From the IMG/VR virus record IMGVR_UViG_3300042455_002003, positions 1 through 64,000 of that record: a stretch of 64,000 nucleotides of DNA, one strand, 5' to 3'. The notes beneath the pieces are model-generated. The model did no database searches, was not told the DNA's origin, and saw only the letters and a list, made by a program, of their open reading frames with translations. Below are positions 1-9,199 of the stretch, piece by piece. Source of the DNA: a virus. Within the stretch, counting starts at the first letter, position 1. Every line of letters starts with the position of its first letter. Both the position numbers and the translations under genes were made by a program.

Positions 1-2
1 AA

Positions 3-263
3 AATAATGTCGCATATATAAAAACTATAAAAGAAGAATCTGTTTTAATTAGACATATTTTAAAAACAGTTAGTTATAGATTTTTAGGAACCTTAACTAC
101 AGTTGTCGTTGCATATTCGTTAGGTGTGACAATTGAGGTTTCGACATTGCTTGGTGTTGGTGAACTTATTATGAAGCCATTTATATATTTTGGTCATGAA
201 AGATTGTGGTATAAATATATAAGAATTAAAAAAGATATTAAAAATAAAACAAATGAAAAATAA
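3..263 (+). CDS. DUF2061-like membrane protein (5' end cut by window)
   Basis: An open frame runs from the window edge to a TAA at 261-263 (86 residues visible; no start in view). The part LKTVSYRFLGTLTT, followed by a hydrophobic stretch, then KPFIYFGHERLWYKY, matches the DUF2061 pattern of a Lys/Arg-rich entry, two short membrane segments and a C-terminal HERxW motif. DUF2061 proteins are small predicted membrane proteins of unknown role, often found in marine bacteria and phages near sulfur or nucleotide genes. It overlaps the start of the next gene by 11 bases, so the two are probably co-transcribed. Confidence 0.7.
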   Translation, partial: NNVAYIKTIKEESVLIRHILKTVSYRFLGTLTTVVVAYSLGVTIEVSTLLGVGELIMKPFIYFGHERLWYKYIRIKKDIKNKTNEK

Positions 264-1962
264 ATTACCTGAAGATTTTGATTGGGAATTCTATTTGGGG
301 TATTATGAAGATTTAAGAAACGCTGGTCTTAAAACAAAAAATGATGCTAATACACATTATTTAAATCATGGACAATTTGAGAATAGAATTATTTATGGCA
401 ATAAAATAGATTTTACCAAATTCATAGAAATTTGTAAAAATATAACAAATCATCTACCAAAAGAATTTCCAAAAATAGATAAATCATCAAAAAAGAAATC
501 ATTAATAATTGAAACCAGAAATTTAGACCATAATGAATTTGTTATAAAAAACACCATTCAAAAATTGGGTGACGGTTGGGGTCACATTATTTATTGTCAC
601 CAAAATAATTACAAACAAATTAAATCTATTTGTAACCAAATTAGTTTAGAAATAGAAATTAGATTAATTAAAAGAGAATTAAATAGAAACGATTATAACA
701 ACTTATTACTAGATATTAACTTTTGGGATGAGATTGATTGTGAAAAAGTTTTAATTTACCAAACAGATACTTTTATTTATAAAAATTTTGATGATTACTT
801 TTTAGAATTTGACTATTTAGGGGCTAACTGGGGATTGGACCATACTAAAGGAATTCAAAAAATGATAACAAATATTACATTTATTAATATGACACAAGGA
901 AACGGTGGGTTATCACTAAGAAGTATTAGTTTAATAAAAAAAGCACTAAACGATAAAAATTTTAAAAAAATAATTACCAATGGATTTGACGACTTAGAAA
1001 AAATACCAGAAGATGTTTATTATTCAATATATAACCATCTTTACTATAAAGATATGGGTGACACCAAAAAATTTAGTATAGAACCTTCATACAATTTTAA
1101 AGATAATTTAAATTTTTATGACGACCCATTTGGATTTCATAAAATTTATAACTTTGTTGATGGTGAGTTTTTTATAAAAAAATATGAAAAAAAATTATTA
1201 ATTTCTAAAAAAATTAAAAATATATCCTTGTTAACAAATAAATATGAGATAATAAAAAATCATAATTTAACAAAGTCAGAAATAACTGTAATAATAACTT
1301 CATATAACTATGAGAAATACATTGAGAAATCAATAAAATCCGTAATTAAAAATAAATTAAAAAATATTGAGGTTTTAGTTATTGATGATAATTCATCGGA
1401 CAATTCATTAAAAAAAATAATAAATTTTTTAAACAAAGATATAAACCTTACTATAATAAAGAAAGAAAAAAATACTGGTACAGTAGATACTAGAAATATA
1501 GCGATAAGAGAATCATTAGGTGATTATGTTTTTATGTTAGATGCTGATAATGAGATATATGAAGATTGCCTAATCAAACACCTAAATTATTTAAAATCAA
1601 ACGATTTAGATGCTGTTTATTCTAAAATAGATTGTTTTGATGAATTAAATAATTTTATATATCATATATCTAACAAAGTATTTAATTACCATGATTTAAA
1701 AAAAAATAACTATATAGATGCTATGGCAATGTTTAATAAAAAAACTTTAATAGAATTAGGGTGTTATGACAATAAAATTCTTGAACTAGGCGATTGTTTA
1801 GACGATTGGGAACTTTGGTTAAGGTTGGGTTACAATAATAAAAAAATAGGATTCATAGATGAATCATTATCTAGATATTTAGTTAAAAGTCATGGAATAA
1901 ATGGTAACTCTAAATATTTTGAAAATGAAATAAAAACGTATTTAAATGACAAATTCCAATAA
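253..1962 (+). CDS. Two-domain glycosyltransferase (DUF5672-like plus GT2)
   Basis: The 569-residue product has three parts. Residues about 8-45 (FDWEFYLGYYEDLR) form a short module often seen at the N-terminus of sugar transferases in large phages and Bacteroidetes. Residues about 80-270 resemble DUF5672: the piece YLGANWG, then GNGGLSLRS and PEDVYYS, is the usual spacing of that glycosyltransferase-like family. From about residue 345 a GT2 domain begins with TVIITSYNYEKYIEKS, continues with VLVIDDNSSD and MLDADNE (a DxD-type nucleotide-sugar site), and reaches the C-terminus. Two catalytic domains in one chain suggest addition of two sugars in sequence. It overlaps the fucosyltransferase gene downstream by 17 bases. 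Acceptor and sugar donors cannot be read from the sequence. Confidence 0.82.
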   Translation: MKNKLPEDFDWEFYLGYYEDLRNAGLKTKNDANTHYLNHGQFENRIIYGNKIDFTKFIEICKNITNHLPKEFPKIDKSSKKKSLIIETRNLDHNEFVIKNTIQKLGDGWGHIIYCHQNNYKQIKSICNQISLEIEIRLIKRELNRNDYNNLLLDINFWDEIDCEKVLIYQTDTFIYKNFDDYFLEFDYLGANWGLDHTKGIQKMITNITFINMTQGNGGLSLRSISLIKKALNDKNFKKIITNGFDDLEKIPEDVYYSIYNHLYYKDMGDTKKFSIEPSYNFKDNLNFYDDPFGFHKIYNFVDGEFFIKKYEKKLLISKKIKNISLLTNKYEIIKNHNLTKSEITVIITSYNYEKYIEKSIKSVIKNKLKNIEVLVIDDNSSDNSLKKIINFLNKDINLTIIKKEKNTGTVDTRNIAIRESLGDYVFMLDADNEIYEDCLIKHLNYLKSNDLDAVYSKIDCFDELNNFIYHISNKVFNYHDLKKNNYIDAMAMFNKKTLIELGCYDNKILELGDCLDDWELWLRLGYNNKKIGFIDESLSRYLVKSHGINGNSKYFENEIKTYLNDKFQ

Positions 1963-2809
1963 ATTAAAAATAAATTTTTCTGATTTTTGGTCAGGATTTG
2001 ATAAATTAAATAATCCATTTTTTAATTTACTAAAAGAAGATTTTGATGTTACAATAAGTGAAAATCCAGACATTTTATTTTTTTCAGTTTTTGATGAAAA
2101 CGGTTGTTATTTTAATAACAAAAGAGGTGTCAAACACAGAGATTATAATTGTAAGAAAATTTTTTATTCTGGAGAACCAGTTCACCCAAACTATAATGAA
2201 TGTGATTATTCGATGAGTTATGATTGGATTGAACGTGATAATCATTTTAGGTTACCATTATATGTTATATGGGGTGACAGTTATTACCAATTAGAAAATA
2301 AAAATATTATTGATGATTCGTGTAATAGGGATTTTTGTAATTTTGTTGTATCTAACCCATTATGTTCTTTTAGAAATGATTTTTTTCTTAAATTAAGTAA
2401 ATATAAAAAAGTCGACTCAGGTGGTAGATTCCTCAATAACATAGGTAATGAAGGTGTTATTGATAAGTTAGATTTCCAAAAAAAATACAAATTTTCCTTA
2501 GCTTTTGAGAATGTTGAATATCTAGGATATACTTCTGAAAAATTAACTAACGCTATGTTGGCAAATACAATTCCTATATATTGGGGAAATCCATTAGTAC
2601 ATGAAGACTTTAACACAAATAGTTTTATAAATTATTATGATTTTAAAAATGAAAACGAAATGATTGAATATATTATTTATTTGGATAATAACAATGAGGA
2701 ATATTTAAAAAAATTTAAAGAACCTTGGTTAATTGGTGATAAAATAAAAAATTCGTATTCAAAAGAAAGTATTAAAGGATTCTTAAAAAAAATAATTTTA
2801 AACACATAA
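1946..2809 (+). CDS. GT10-family fucosyltransferase
   Basis: The 287-residue protein has the layout of family GT10 (alpha-1,3/1,4-fucosyltransferases). An N-terminal Rossmann half contains IFYSGEPVHPNY. The C-terminal donor-binding half contains KYKFSLAFENVEYLGYTSEKL and ANTIPIYWGNP, the FENxxxxxYxTEK and PxYWG signatures of the family. In this family GDP-fucose is bound by the C-terminal half. The donor could be supplied by the GDP-mannose dehydratase and GDP-fucose synthase encoded at 19.9-21.9 kb. No signal peptide or membrane segment is visible, so it should act in the host cytoplasm. Linkage and acceptor are unknown. Confidence 0.85.
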   Translation: MTNSNKLKINFSDFWSGFDKLNNPFFNLLKEDFDVTISENPDILFFSVFDENGCYFNNKRGVKHRDYNCKKIFYSGEPVHPNYNECDYSMSYDWIERDNHFRLPLYVIWGDSYYQLENKNIIDDSCNRDFCNFVVSNPLCSFRNDFFLKLSKYKKVDSGGRFLNNIGNEGVIDKLDFQKKYKFSLAFENVEYLGYTSEKLTNAMLANTIPIYWGNPLVHEDFNTNSFINYYDFKNENEMIEYIIYLDNNNEEYLKKFKEPWLIGDKIKNSYSKESIKGFLKKIILNT

Positions 2810-2839
2810 TTTTATAATGCCAATATTTAATAATGAATT

Positions 2840-3619
2840 TTAATAAATCCACTTTTTTAAGTAATTACTTATCTCTGTTTTAGTCATAAACTTTTTCATC
2901 TCAGACCAAGTCAAATAAAAAGGGGTAGTTCTATTTAAGTCATTTAAATCAGACTTTAAAATAGATAAAAAATTATTTTTAATTTCTTGTGGTAATTTAT
3001 ATTTTTGTTTAAATTCGGAATATAGTGTAAAATAATCTTTGTCACTAGAATCATTTTCATAATTAAAGTTAATATCTGACCCAAATACTTCCGAAAATAT
3101 CTGATTCCATCTGTGAGATTCTTTTAATCTGGTTTTAACAAAAACCATATTTTCATGTTCCCTAATAATATAACCTTTTTCAAAATCAAAGCTTACGTCA
3201 ACAGGGATGTTAAAATAACCCCACGATTCGTGATAAGAATGATATATATCCAAAAGGTATAATTTATTTTCATTAAAAAAAATGATAATCTCGTCAACTG
3301 ACATTGAGCGCCAATTAGGACAATGTTTGTCTATGTTCTGAAAAAAAGAGGAAATACCCCTTTCAAAAGGTTCCCTGTAAGAATCTATAATATAGATTTT
3401 ATCAAATTTTTTTGAGCTGTCAGTAATTAATTTTTTTACATCACCGTGTCTTGGGTGACCACCTTTAAAATGAGCCGTACTGTGTAAATGTATGACAGAG
3501 TTAGAACCAAACTTATTTTTCATACCACCAAATAAAGTTCTAGACCCTGTTTTTCCACTACAAAAAACAAAATATTTTATATTATCTAATTTATTTACAT
3601 TTATTTTATTTAAAAACAT
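2840..3619 (-). CDS. Sulfotransferase-like protein
   Basis: The 259-residue product begins with a beta-strand and loop YFVFCSGKTGSRTLF, which looks like the 5'-phosphosulfate-binding loop of PAPS-dependent sulfotransferases. About 65 residues later comes IYIIDSYREPFERGISSFFQNI, which fits the 3'-phosphate-binding Arg/Ser segment (R-x-P-x-x-R-x-x-S). These two motifs in this order are typical of the family that sulfates carbohydrates. It is the only minus-strand gene in the first 32 kb, converges on the fucosyltransferase gene with 30 bases between stops, and has a late-type motif in front. A sugar of the phage-made glycan is a plausible substrate; this is inference. Confidence 0.6.
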   Translation of the reverse strand: MFLNKINVNKLDNIKYFVFCSGKTGSRTLFGGMKNKFGSNSVIHLHSTAHFKGGHPRHGDVKKLITDSSKKFDKIYIIDSYREPFERGISSFFQNIDKHCPNWRSMSVDEIIIFFNENKLYLLDIYHSYHESWGYFNIPVDVSFDFEKGYIIREHENMVFVKTRLKESHRWNQIFSEVFGSDINFNYENDSSDKDYFTLYSEFKQKYKLPQEIKNNFLSILKSDLNDLNRTTPFYLTWSEMKKFMTKTEISNYLKKWIY

Positions 3620-3633
3620 AACTTATTTTTATC

Positions 3634-3642
3634 ATAAATATA
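3634..3642 (-). promoter_or_regulatory. ATATTTAT-type late promoter motif
   Basis: On the minus strand this reads TATATTTAT, 14 bases before the ATG of the sulfotransferase-like gene. It is one of two copies with T at the first position. Confidence 0.4.
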
Positions 3643-3725
3643 TTTGTTTTTATTTATAAATGTAGTATAATTAATAAAATAACGAGAGGTTAAGATTTAC
3701 CCCGTACCAAAAATCAAAAAAGTTT

Positions 3726-6626
3726 ATGAAAAAAGAAAAAATCAAACAGGCAACCCCTGAAGACATTAAATTATTTTTAGAAGGACATGACCCTGAAAAA
3801 TATATTGTCTCAATTGAATTAGACCAAACAGACGATTGGTCAATTGACGAAACCAACAAAGTTTATTTAATTATCGATGACCCTAATAAGGGTAAAAAAA
3901 TTAAAGTCCAAAAATTTACACCTTTTTGTTGGACCAAATCATTAAGAGGAAGTGGTTTTTACGGTGATGACCTAGATGTCATTAGACGTGAGGCCAAAAA
4001 ATATGGTATAAGTACACAAAAATTAAATACTGATGATAACGAAAGACTTGAAGATGGTTTTAGTTTTTTGGTTAAAACAACAGGTACTTACCGTGACCTA
4101 ATTAATTTCTTTAAAAAAGGTGGAATCAATCCTTGGGATAGAGATAAAAGATTAATACAAATTTTACCCCCTGTAGAACAATTCATGATTCAAACAGGTA
4201 AAAGATTATTTAAAGGTTATGAGGATTACACAGAAGTTCACAAATTAACATTCGATATTGAGACCACAAGTCTTGACCCAGCAGAAGGGCATGCTTTTAT
4301 GATTGGGATTAAAGATAATCGTGGGTTCCAAAAACTTTTAACTGCTTACGACAATGACGGTGAGTATACTAAAGAGGGTGAAAAAAAAATGTTAAAAGAA
4401 TTTTTTGAAATTATACATGAACTAGAACCAACAGTTATTATTGGTTACAACTCAGAAAACTTTGACTGGACTTACCTTATAGGCAGAACAGAAGAACAAA
4501 AATACACACACCCAAAAACAAGAAAGATTGAAGTTAAGAAAACATTAATTCCTGGACGTGCTCAACTTTTAGGTTTAAATACTGACGACATTATTAAAAC
4601 AAAACATCCAATGATTAAAGCATCTAGAAAAAAAGCTAGTTTAAAATTGGGTGCTGAAACTGAGGAATATGAACAAACCCAACTATGGGGTTATAATGTG
4701 ATGGACACTTACCACAGAGTTAGACAGGCGATGGCTTTAAATTCAAATTTACAAGAAGGTGGTTTGAAATATATTGCTAAGGAGGCTAATATCGAAAGAC
4801 CCAACCGTGTTTATATTGATGGAGCTCAATTAGGTAAGATTTGGAAAGAAAATAAAAAATATCATTATAACCCGACTAGTGGTCAGTGGTATTCATTAGA
4901 CGGAAATAAACCAAACCCGAAAGAAATTGAAGGTGAAATTATTGATGCCTATGAAGACACTTGGAATATAGTTGACGGTCAATTTTTAATTAAAGAATAT
5001 CTTCATGATGACCTTTGGGAAACTGAACAAGTTGATGACATTTATGCACAAGCAGGATTCTTAACCGCAGCTTTAGTTCCGACTAACTTTGTTCGTTCAA
5101 TTACAATGGGTACCGCAACAATGTGGAAAACTTTAATGATGGCATGGTCTTATGAAAATAATTTAGCTTTACCAGACGTATCACCAAAAAGAGATTTTGT
5201 TGGGGGGTTATCTAGATTATTAAACTTGGGGTATAGTAAGAATATTGCTAAATTTGACTACGCTTCACTTTACCCATCAATCCAATTAACACATAATGTT
5301 TTTCCTGATGTAGATGTATCTGGTGCTTTAAAAGCAATGATAAAATACTTGTCTGATACTCGTAATTTATATAAAAATTTAATGAACAAATATAGAGCTG
5401 AGGGTGATGACAAATTAGCCGGTAAATTTGATAAAAAACAATTACCGATTAAAATTTTCAATAACTCTGCTTTTGGTTCTATTTCAGCACCTTATATTTT
5501 TCCTTGGGGTGATATTGATATTGGTGAAACTATTACTTGTACAGGTAGACAATACCTAAGACACATGATTAAATTTTTTATGGAAAGAGGTTACGACCCT
5601 TTGGTATTAGATACTGATGGTGTAAACTTTTCTTATGATGATAAAGTATTATCACATACTTACATTGGTAAAGGTCTCCATAGATTTGTTGAGGAGGGGA
5701 AAGAATATAAAGGTATTGATGCTGATGTAATGGAATATAATGACCGTTATATGTATGAAGCTATGGGTCTTGATATTGATGAGGTATGGCCGGCAACAAT
5801 TAATTTATCACGTAAAAATTATGCCACTCTTAAACCAAATGGTAAAATTAAATTAACAGGTAATACTATTAAAGGTAAAATGATTCAAAAATATATTAAA
5901 ACATTTTTGAACAATGGTATTAAAATGTTATTAAATGGTGATGGAAAATCTTTTGTAGATTATTATAATGAATACCTTGAAAAGATTTATAATATGGATA
6001 TTCCTTTAGCCGATATTGCTAATAAATCAAAAGTTAAAAAAACTTTTAAACAATATAAGAATAGAGGTTCAAATAAAAATGGAGCTGATTTACCTAGACA
6101 AGCTCACATGGAACTTTTAATTAAAGAAGGAATTGAACCTCAATTGGGGGACCAAGTTTACTATGTTAATAACGGTACAAAAAAATCACATGGAGACATC
6201 CAAGTTAAAAAAACTAAAAATGACCCACCTGAAGGTACTTTAGTTTTTAACTCTTATTTGATTACTTCTGACGAAATGGAAAAAAATCCAAATATGAAAG
6301 GAAATTATAATGTCCCAAAATATATAGATTCTTTTAATAAAAAAGTAGAACCTTTATTGGTAGTTTTTAATTTACATATTAGAGAAAGTTTATTGATAAC
6401 TGACCCGGCTGATAAACAATTTTTTACTAGAAGTGAGTTGGGATTAGTATCGGGCATACCATCTGAACCTGGAGACCAAGATAGTTTAGAAGAACTTATG
6501 ACAATGAGTGATGATGAATTAAAGTTTTGGCAGAAAAAAGGTATTTCACCCGATTATATGGTTAATGATAGATTATCCGATAAAAAAGAAAATTTAGATT
6601 CTAAAAACATAGCCTTAGTTGATTAA
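3726..6626 (+). CDS. 43: Family B DNA polymerase (T4 gp43-like)
   Basis: The 966-residue replicative polymerase has both activities intact. The 3'-5' exonuclease part has Exo I (FDIETTS, D177/E179), Exo II (IIGYNSENFDW) and Exo III (YNVMDTYH, near residue 325). The polymerase part has motif A (FDYASLYPS, catalytic D511), motif B (KIFNNSAFGS) and motif C (LDTDGVNF, D629/D631). The motif C sequence DTDG differs from the usual DTDS. Residues 380-420 hold an insertion rich in Asn, Gly and Tyr. The C-terminal tail carries acidic residues that could bind a sliding clamp, but no clear clamp box is seen. The 5' leader is about 100 bases and contains TATATTTG at 3639-3646, which fits a host -7 box but lacks a -33 TTG. 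Confidence 0.95.
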   Translation: MKKEKIKQATPEDIKLFLEGHDPEKYIVSIELDQTDDWSIDETNKVYLIIDDPNKGKKIKVQKFTPFCWTKSLRGSGFYGDDLDVIRREAKKYGISTQKLNTDDNERLEDGFSFLVKTTGTYRDLINFFKKGGINPWDRDKRLIQILPPVEQFMIQTGKRLFKGYEDYTEVHKLTFDIETTSLDPAEGHAFMIGIKDNRGFQKLLTAYDNDGEYTKEGEKKMLKEFFEIIHELEPTVIIGYNSENFDWTYLIGRTEEQKYTHPKTRKIEVKKTLIPGRAQLLGLNTDDIIKTKHPMIKASRKKASLKLGAETEEYEQTQLWGYNVMDTYHRVRQAMALNSNLQEGGLKYIAKEANIERPNRVYIDGAQLGKIWKENKKYHYNPTSGQWYSLDGNKPNPKEIEGEIIDAYEDTWNIVDGQFLIKEYLHDDLWETEQVDDIYAQAGFLTAALVPTNFVRSITMGTATMWKTLMMAWSYENNLALPDVSPKRDFVGGLSRLLNLGYSKNIAKFDYASLYPSIQLTHNVFPDVDVSGALKAMIKYLSDTRNLYKNLMNKYRAEGDDKLAGKFDKKQLPIKIFNNSAFGSISAPYIFPWGDIDIGETITCTGRQYLRHMIKFFMERGYDPLVLDTDGVNFSYDDKVLSHTYIGKGLHRFVEEGKEYKGIDADVMEYNDRYMYEAMGLDIDEVWPATINLSRKNYATLKPNGKIKLTGNTIKGKMIQKYIKTFLNNGIKMLLNGDGKSFVDYYNEYLEKIYNMDIPLADIANKSKVKKTFKQYKNRGSNKNGADLPRQAHMELLIKEGIEPQLGDQVYYVNNGTKKSHGDIQVKKTKNDPPEGTLVFNSYLITSDEMEKNPNMKGNYNVPKYIDSFNKKVEPLLVVFNLHIRESLLITDPADKQFFTRSELGLVSGIPSEPGDQDSLEELMTMSDDELKFWQKKGISPDYMVNDRLSDKKENLDSKNIALVD

Positions 6627-6671
6627 ACCCTTAAAATAAGAAAAAATAAAGTAGAATTATAATAATTACCT

Positions 6672-6680
6672 GATATTTAT
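6672..6680 (+). promoter_or_regulatory. GATATTTAT late promoter motif
   Basis: GATATTTAT lies 14 bases before the ATG at 6695 and stands at the head of a five-gene block, which suggests that block is expressed late with the virion genes. Confidence 0.6.
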
Positions 6681-6694
6681 ATAGAAAGTAATTT

Positions 6695-7228
6695 ATGGCT
6701 ATTTTATTATTACGTGAATTTATAACCAAAGGGGGAGCTAAAATTAAGGGTGATATGCCTATTAATAGTAACGATGATGTTACAGCTTCTAAACTAACTA
6801 CTGACGATAAGCAAAATCAAATGCAGGGACTTAGTAGGTATAATAATTACGGCAGATGGAGATATATGTCCGATAAAAAACCGAATTTAACAAAAAAGAA
6901 AAATAAAAAATCTTTAAAAAAAAGAGTAGAAGAGGGTTCAGCAAAAAAAATGGATGAACTTATTGAGGATATCTTTACTAAAAAAGATTTTGATAGGGAT
7001 TTTGTTACTAAACAACCTGATTTAAGATTAAACGGAATCCAAAATTTAGATACTATTAAAGACTCTAATCCTATTTTAATTAGAAAAGTAGAAACACTTA
7101 GAGATTTAATTGGTAAAAATGATGCCACTGGTGAAGAAAAGGCTATTATAATAAATTATCTTTTAGACATGGATATGACAGACATCCCTGTTGAATATAA
7201 GAATGAACTTAAAAAGAAAATTAGATAA
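6695..7228 (+). CDS. Unknown protein, probable late gene
   Basis: This 177-residue product is not recognised. It has a Gly/Asp-rich N-terminus, a very basic stretch at about residues 62-75 (many Lys), and then a mostly helical acidic/basic half with no Cys. It is the first gene after a late-type motif, and its stop overlaps the start of the next gene by one base (TAATG), so translation is probably coupled. The position between the polymerase and a terminator at 9.1 kb, together with the late motif, suggests a virion or assembly role, but nothing in the sequence proves it. Confidence 0.7.
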   Translation: MAILLLREFITKGGAKIKGDMPINSNDDVTASKLTTDDKQNQMQGLSRYNNYGRWRYMSDKKPNLTKKKNKKSLKKRVEEGSAKKMDELIEDIFTKKDFDRDFVTKQPDLRLNGIQNLDTIKDSNPILIRKVETLRDLIGKNDATGEEKAIIINYLLDMDMTDIPVEYKNELKKKIR

Positions 7229-7725
7229 TGGCCAATTCCAAACTACAGGGACAATCTTTTGATATTGATGAGGAAATAAAAAATCATTTAAAAAAAATTT
7301 TTAATGCATATAAAGGTGCTAAAGATGTTGAGGGATATCAAAGGTTGGAAGAATTGGTAGATAAAGATTCTATCACCTATGAACAATTAAAATTAATTAA
7401 GAATTTTTTTGATGGTCATAATGAGGGTAATAAACATACATCTTACCTATTAAATGGTGGAACCTTAATGAAGAATTGGATAGAACATACCTTGAATAAA
7501 GCTAGACAAAGTATTAAAGGTAAACAAGATGCTATGAGTGACGTGGGTATGAAAAACCAATACCAAAAAGAAAAAATTGGTGGTAATGTTAGAATAGACA
7601 CAGAAAAACATGACTCAGATACAAATAAAATTTTAAGACAAGAAGGTATTTATAATATGAGGTTAATGGAAAACCTAATAACAACAATTGATAAAAACAG
7701 AAAATTATGCCTGGACAATCAATAG
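7228..7725 (+). CDS. Unknown helical protein
   Basis: The 165-residue product is predicted to be mainly helical, with alternating charged residues and no Cys until the C-terminus (LCLDNQ). One segment, SYLLNGGTLMKNWIEHTLNKAR, looks like an amphipathic helix pair. No family is recognised. It is coupled to both neighbours: it starts on the previous stop and its last 19 bases overlap the start of the next gene. Confidence 0.7.
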   Translation: MANSKLQGQSFDIDEEIKNHLKKIFNAYKGAKDVEGYQRLEELVDKDSITYEQLKLIKNFFDGHNEGNKHTSYLLNGGTLMKNWIEHTLNKARQSIKGKQDAMSDVGMKNQYQKEKIGGNVRIDTEKHDSDTNKILRQEGIYNMRLMENLITTIDKNRKLCLDNQ

Positions 7726-8075
7726 CTCCTATATTAACGGACGCAGACTCAGTACAAGAACTAAACCCTAATGGTGGGGCAGTTACTAATCAATTACCAT
7801 CATTAAAAGCACAAGGTGATATTAGTAGAGCACAACAAACTGTAATTAACGATTATAAGAATGTTAATGGACAGAGATACGACGCTCAACACCCTAACGC
7901 ACAAAGCACTGGTGATAACTATGGTAGAGGAGAAACCGCACCTAATTCAGGTGTTGGTACTTTGATAGATATACAACGTAAAAATGTGTTGTTGTATACT
8001 TCTGGTAATAAATACAAACCTGGAACAGCTGGTAGTAATTATTATAATTATAGTTACGGGGAACAATATTGGTAA
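7707..8075 (+). CDS. Unknown Gly/Asn-rich protein, possibly a virion component
   Basis: The 122-residue product is rich in Gly, Asn, Gln and Tyr, low in Lys, and ends in an aromatic run (NYYNYSYGEQYW). This composition resembles short structural or disordered phage proteins. No family is recognised. It lies in a tight block of five genes behind one late-type motif. Confidence 0.65.
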   Translation: MPGQSIAPILTDADSVQELNPNGGAVTNQLPSLKAQGDISRAQQTVINDYKNVNGQRYDAQHPNAQSTGDNYGRGETAPNSGVGTLIDIQRKNVLLYTSGNKYKPGTAGSNYYNYSYGEQYW

Positions 8076-8077
8076 TA

Positions 8078-8464
8078 ATGAAACTTTACTCTCTATTAAG
8101 CAATATTATATTAGAAGAAGTACGACCAAATGAAATAGAAGATTCTATTGAAAAACATAAGGTTGCTAGAATTTATTATGAGGGTGATGAAACAGAAGTA
8201 AGAGGTTGGAGATGGATTGAACCTTATGTTTATGGAGAATCTTTAGCCAATAACCCAATAATTAGAGTCTATCAAACTCAAGGGGTTACTGATACCGAAC
8301 CTGAAGGTTGGAAAACTTTTAGGGTAGATAGAATTAGCAATTGGATTAAAACGGGTCAAACGTTTTATGAACCTATTTCTGATAGAAAATCAGGCGTACC
8401 AAAATATAATCCTAACGGAGATAGGAGTATGATAAAAATTTATAAACAAGCAACATTTGAATAA
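8078..8464 (+). CDS. WYL-like domain protein with a leader resembling capsid-targeting peptides
   Basis: ATG at 8078 is chosen because it follows the previous stop by two bases; an upstream TTG at 8069 is less likely. The first residues, MKLYSLLSNIILEE, form a short basic-hydrophobic helix ending in I-L-E, like other leaders in this window. After it comes a compact beta domain: VARIYYEGD, then WRWIEPYVYG, NPIIRVYQTQG, and GWKTFRVDRISNW. That order of strands resembles WYL domains, which in bacteria sense ligands or nucleic acids beside helix-turn-helix domains; no such DNA-binding domain is present here. 128 residues. The domain call is moderate and the role unknown. Confidence 0.6.
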   Translation: MKLYSLLSNIILEEVRPNEIEDSIEKHKVARIYYEGDETEVRGWRWIEPYVYGESLANNPIIRVYQTQGVTDTEPEGWKTFRVDRISNWIKTGQTFYEPISDRKSGVPKYNPNGDRSMIKIYKQATFE

Positions 8465-9045
8465 TGGACCCAAGATTAAAAGCAATACTACAAAAAGCGA
8501 AAGTTATCGATGAAAGAGCTAGACAGTTTGATAAAACTGACATGGCAATTTTAGAATCTAATGTTACAAGTAGACAAGCTTCTTTAAGTGAAGAAATTAG
8601 TGAACCTGTTAGAAATTCTGTACCTAAAGTAGCAATAGGAAGTGATATGTATAAACAAAGAGTTAAAGAATCTAAATTACCACCTGAAATTCAGAGGGCG
8701 ATGTTAGAAAACCCAATTCCACAACCAGATGCTGTTGGGACATTTTCTTTGGATGATGAGGACATCAAAGAAATAAACCCAAAATACGGTAGTGTAAAAG
8801 AAGAATACTATTCTGAAGAAGACGAGTTTGATTATATGGAACAAAAAAGACATATAGTAGAACAAAAAAAACCTGTAGCAAAAAATTCTAGTACACTAAA
8901 TGAAAATGTAATTAGACAAATGATTGCTGAGGAAATATCAAAAGCATTACCTAGTATTGTTGAAAAATATTTTGATAAAAAAATGATTCAAGAAAACGTA
9001 AAAATCTTAAAAACTTTAAATAGTAAAGTTAAAAGGGTACAATAA
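8464..9045 (+). CDS. Unknown acidic protein with C-terminal helix
   Basis: The 193-residue product has an N-terminal helix (MDPRLKAILQKAKVIDERA), a long low-complexity acidic middle (about residues 95-135, rich in Glu, Asp and Tyr), and a C-terminal helical segment from about residue 145 (VIRQMIAEEISKALPSIVEK) ending in a basic tail. The shape is like phage scaffold or head-associated proteins, but no family is recognised. It starts on the last base of the previous gene (TAATG) and closes the late block before the terminator at 9127-9153. Confidence 0.7.
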   Translation: MDPRLKAILQKAKVIDERARQFDKTDMAILESNVTSRQASLSEEISEPVRNSVPKVAIGSDMYKQRVKESKLPPEIQRAMLENPIPQPDAVGTFSLDDEDIKEINPKYGSVKEEYYSEEDEFDYMEQKRHIVEQKKPVAKNSSTLNENVIRQMIAEEISKALPSIVEKYFDKKMIQENVKILKTLNSKVKRVQ

Positions 9046-9068
9046 CAAACAACTAAAAAAAAGAAAAC

Positions 9069-9122
9069 ATGAGAACAAAAGGATGTAGTTGCAAAGGTAA
9101 CAAAGGAACACCAAAAAAGTAA
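9069..9122 (+). CDS. Candidate 17-residue Cys/Lys-rich peptide
   Basis: ATG at 9069 opens a frame MRTKGCSCKGNKGTPKK followed by TAA. It holds a CxC pair and seven basic residues, and it ends five bases before the terminator. It is very short and could be chance. It is listed because it sits where a last operon gene would be and because CxC with Lys is a plausible metal- or nucleic-acid-binding peptide. Confidence 0.3.
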   Translation: MRTKGCSCKGNKGTPKK

Positions 9123-9126
9123 TACT

Positions 9127-9153
9127 AAACCCGACATTAAGTCGGGTTTTTTA
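9127..9153 (+). terminator. Rho-independent terminator
   Basis: Stem AAACCCGAC / GTCGGGTTT with a five-base ATTAA loop, followed by a T run. It closes the 6.7-9.1 kb block. Confidence 0.9.
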
Positions 9154-9199
9154 TTTACTAAACTTTTCTAATAGTTTATATTGGTATAAAATATAGATT

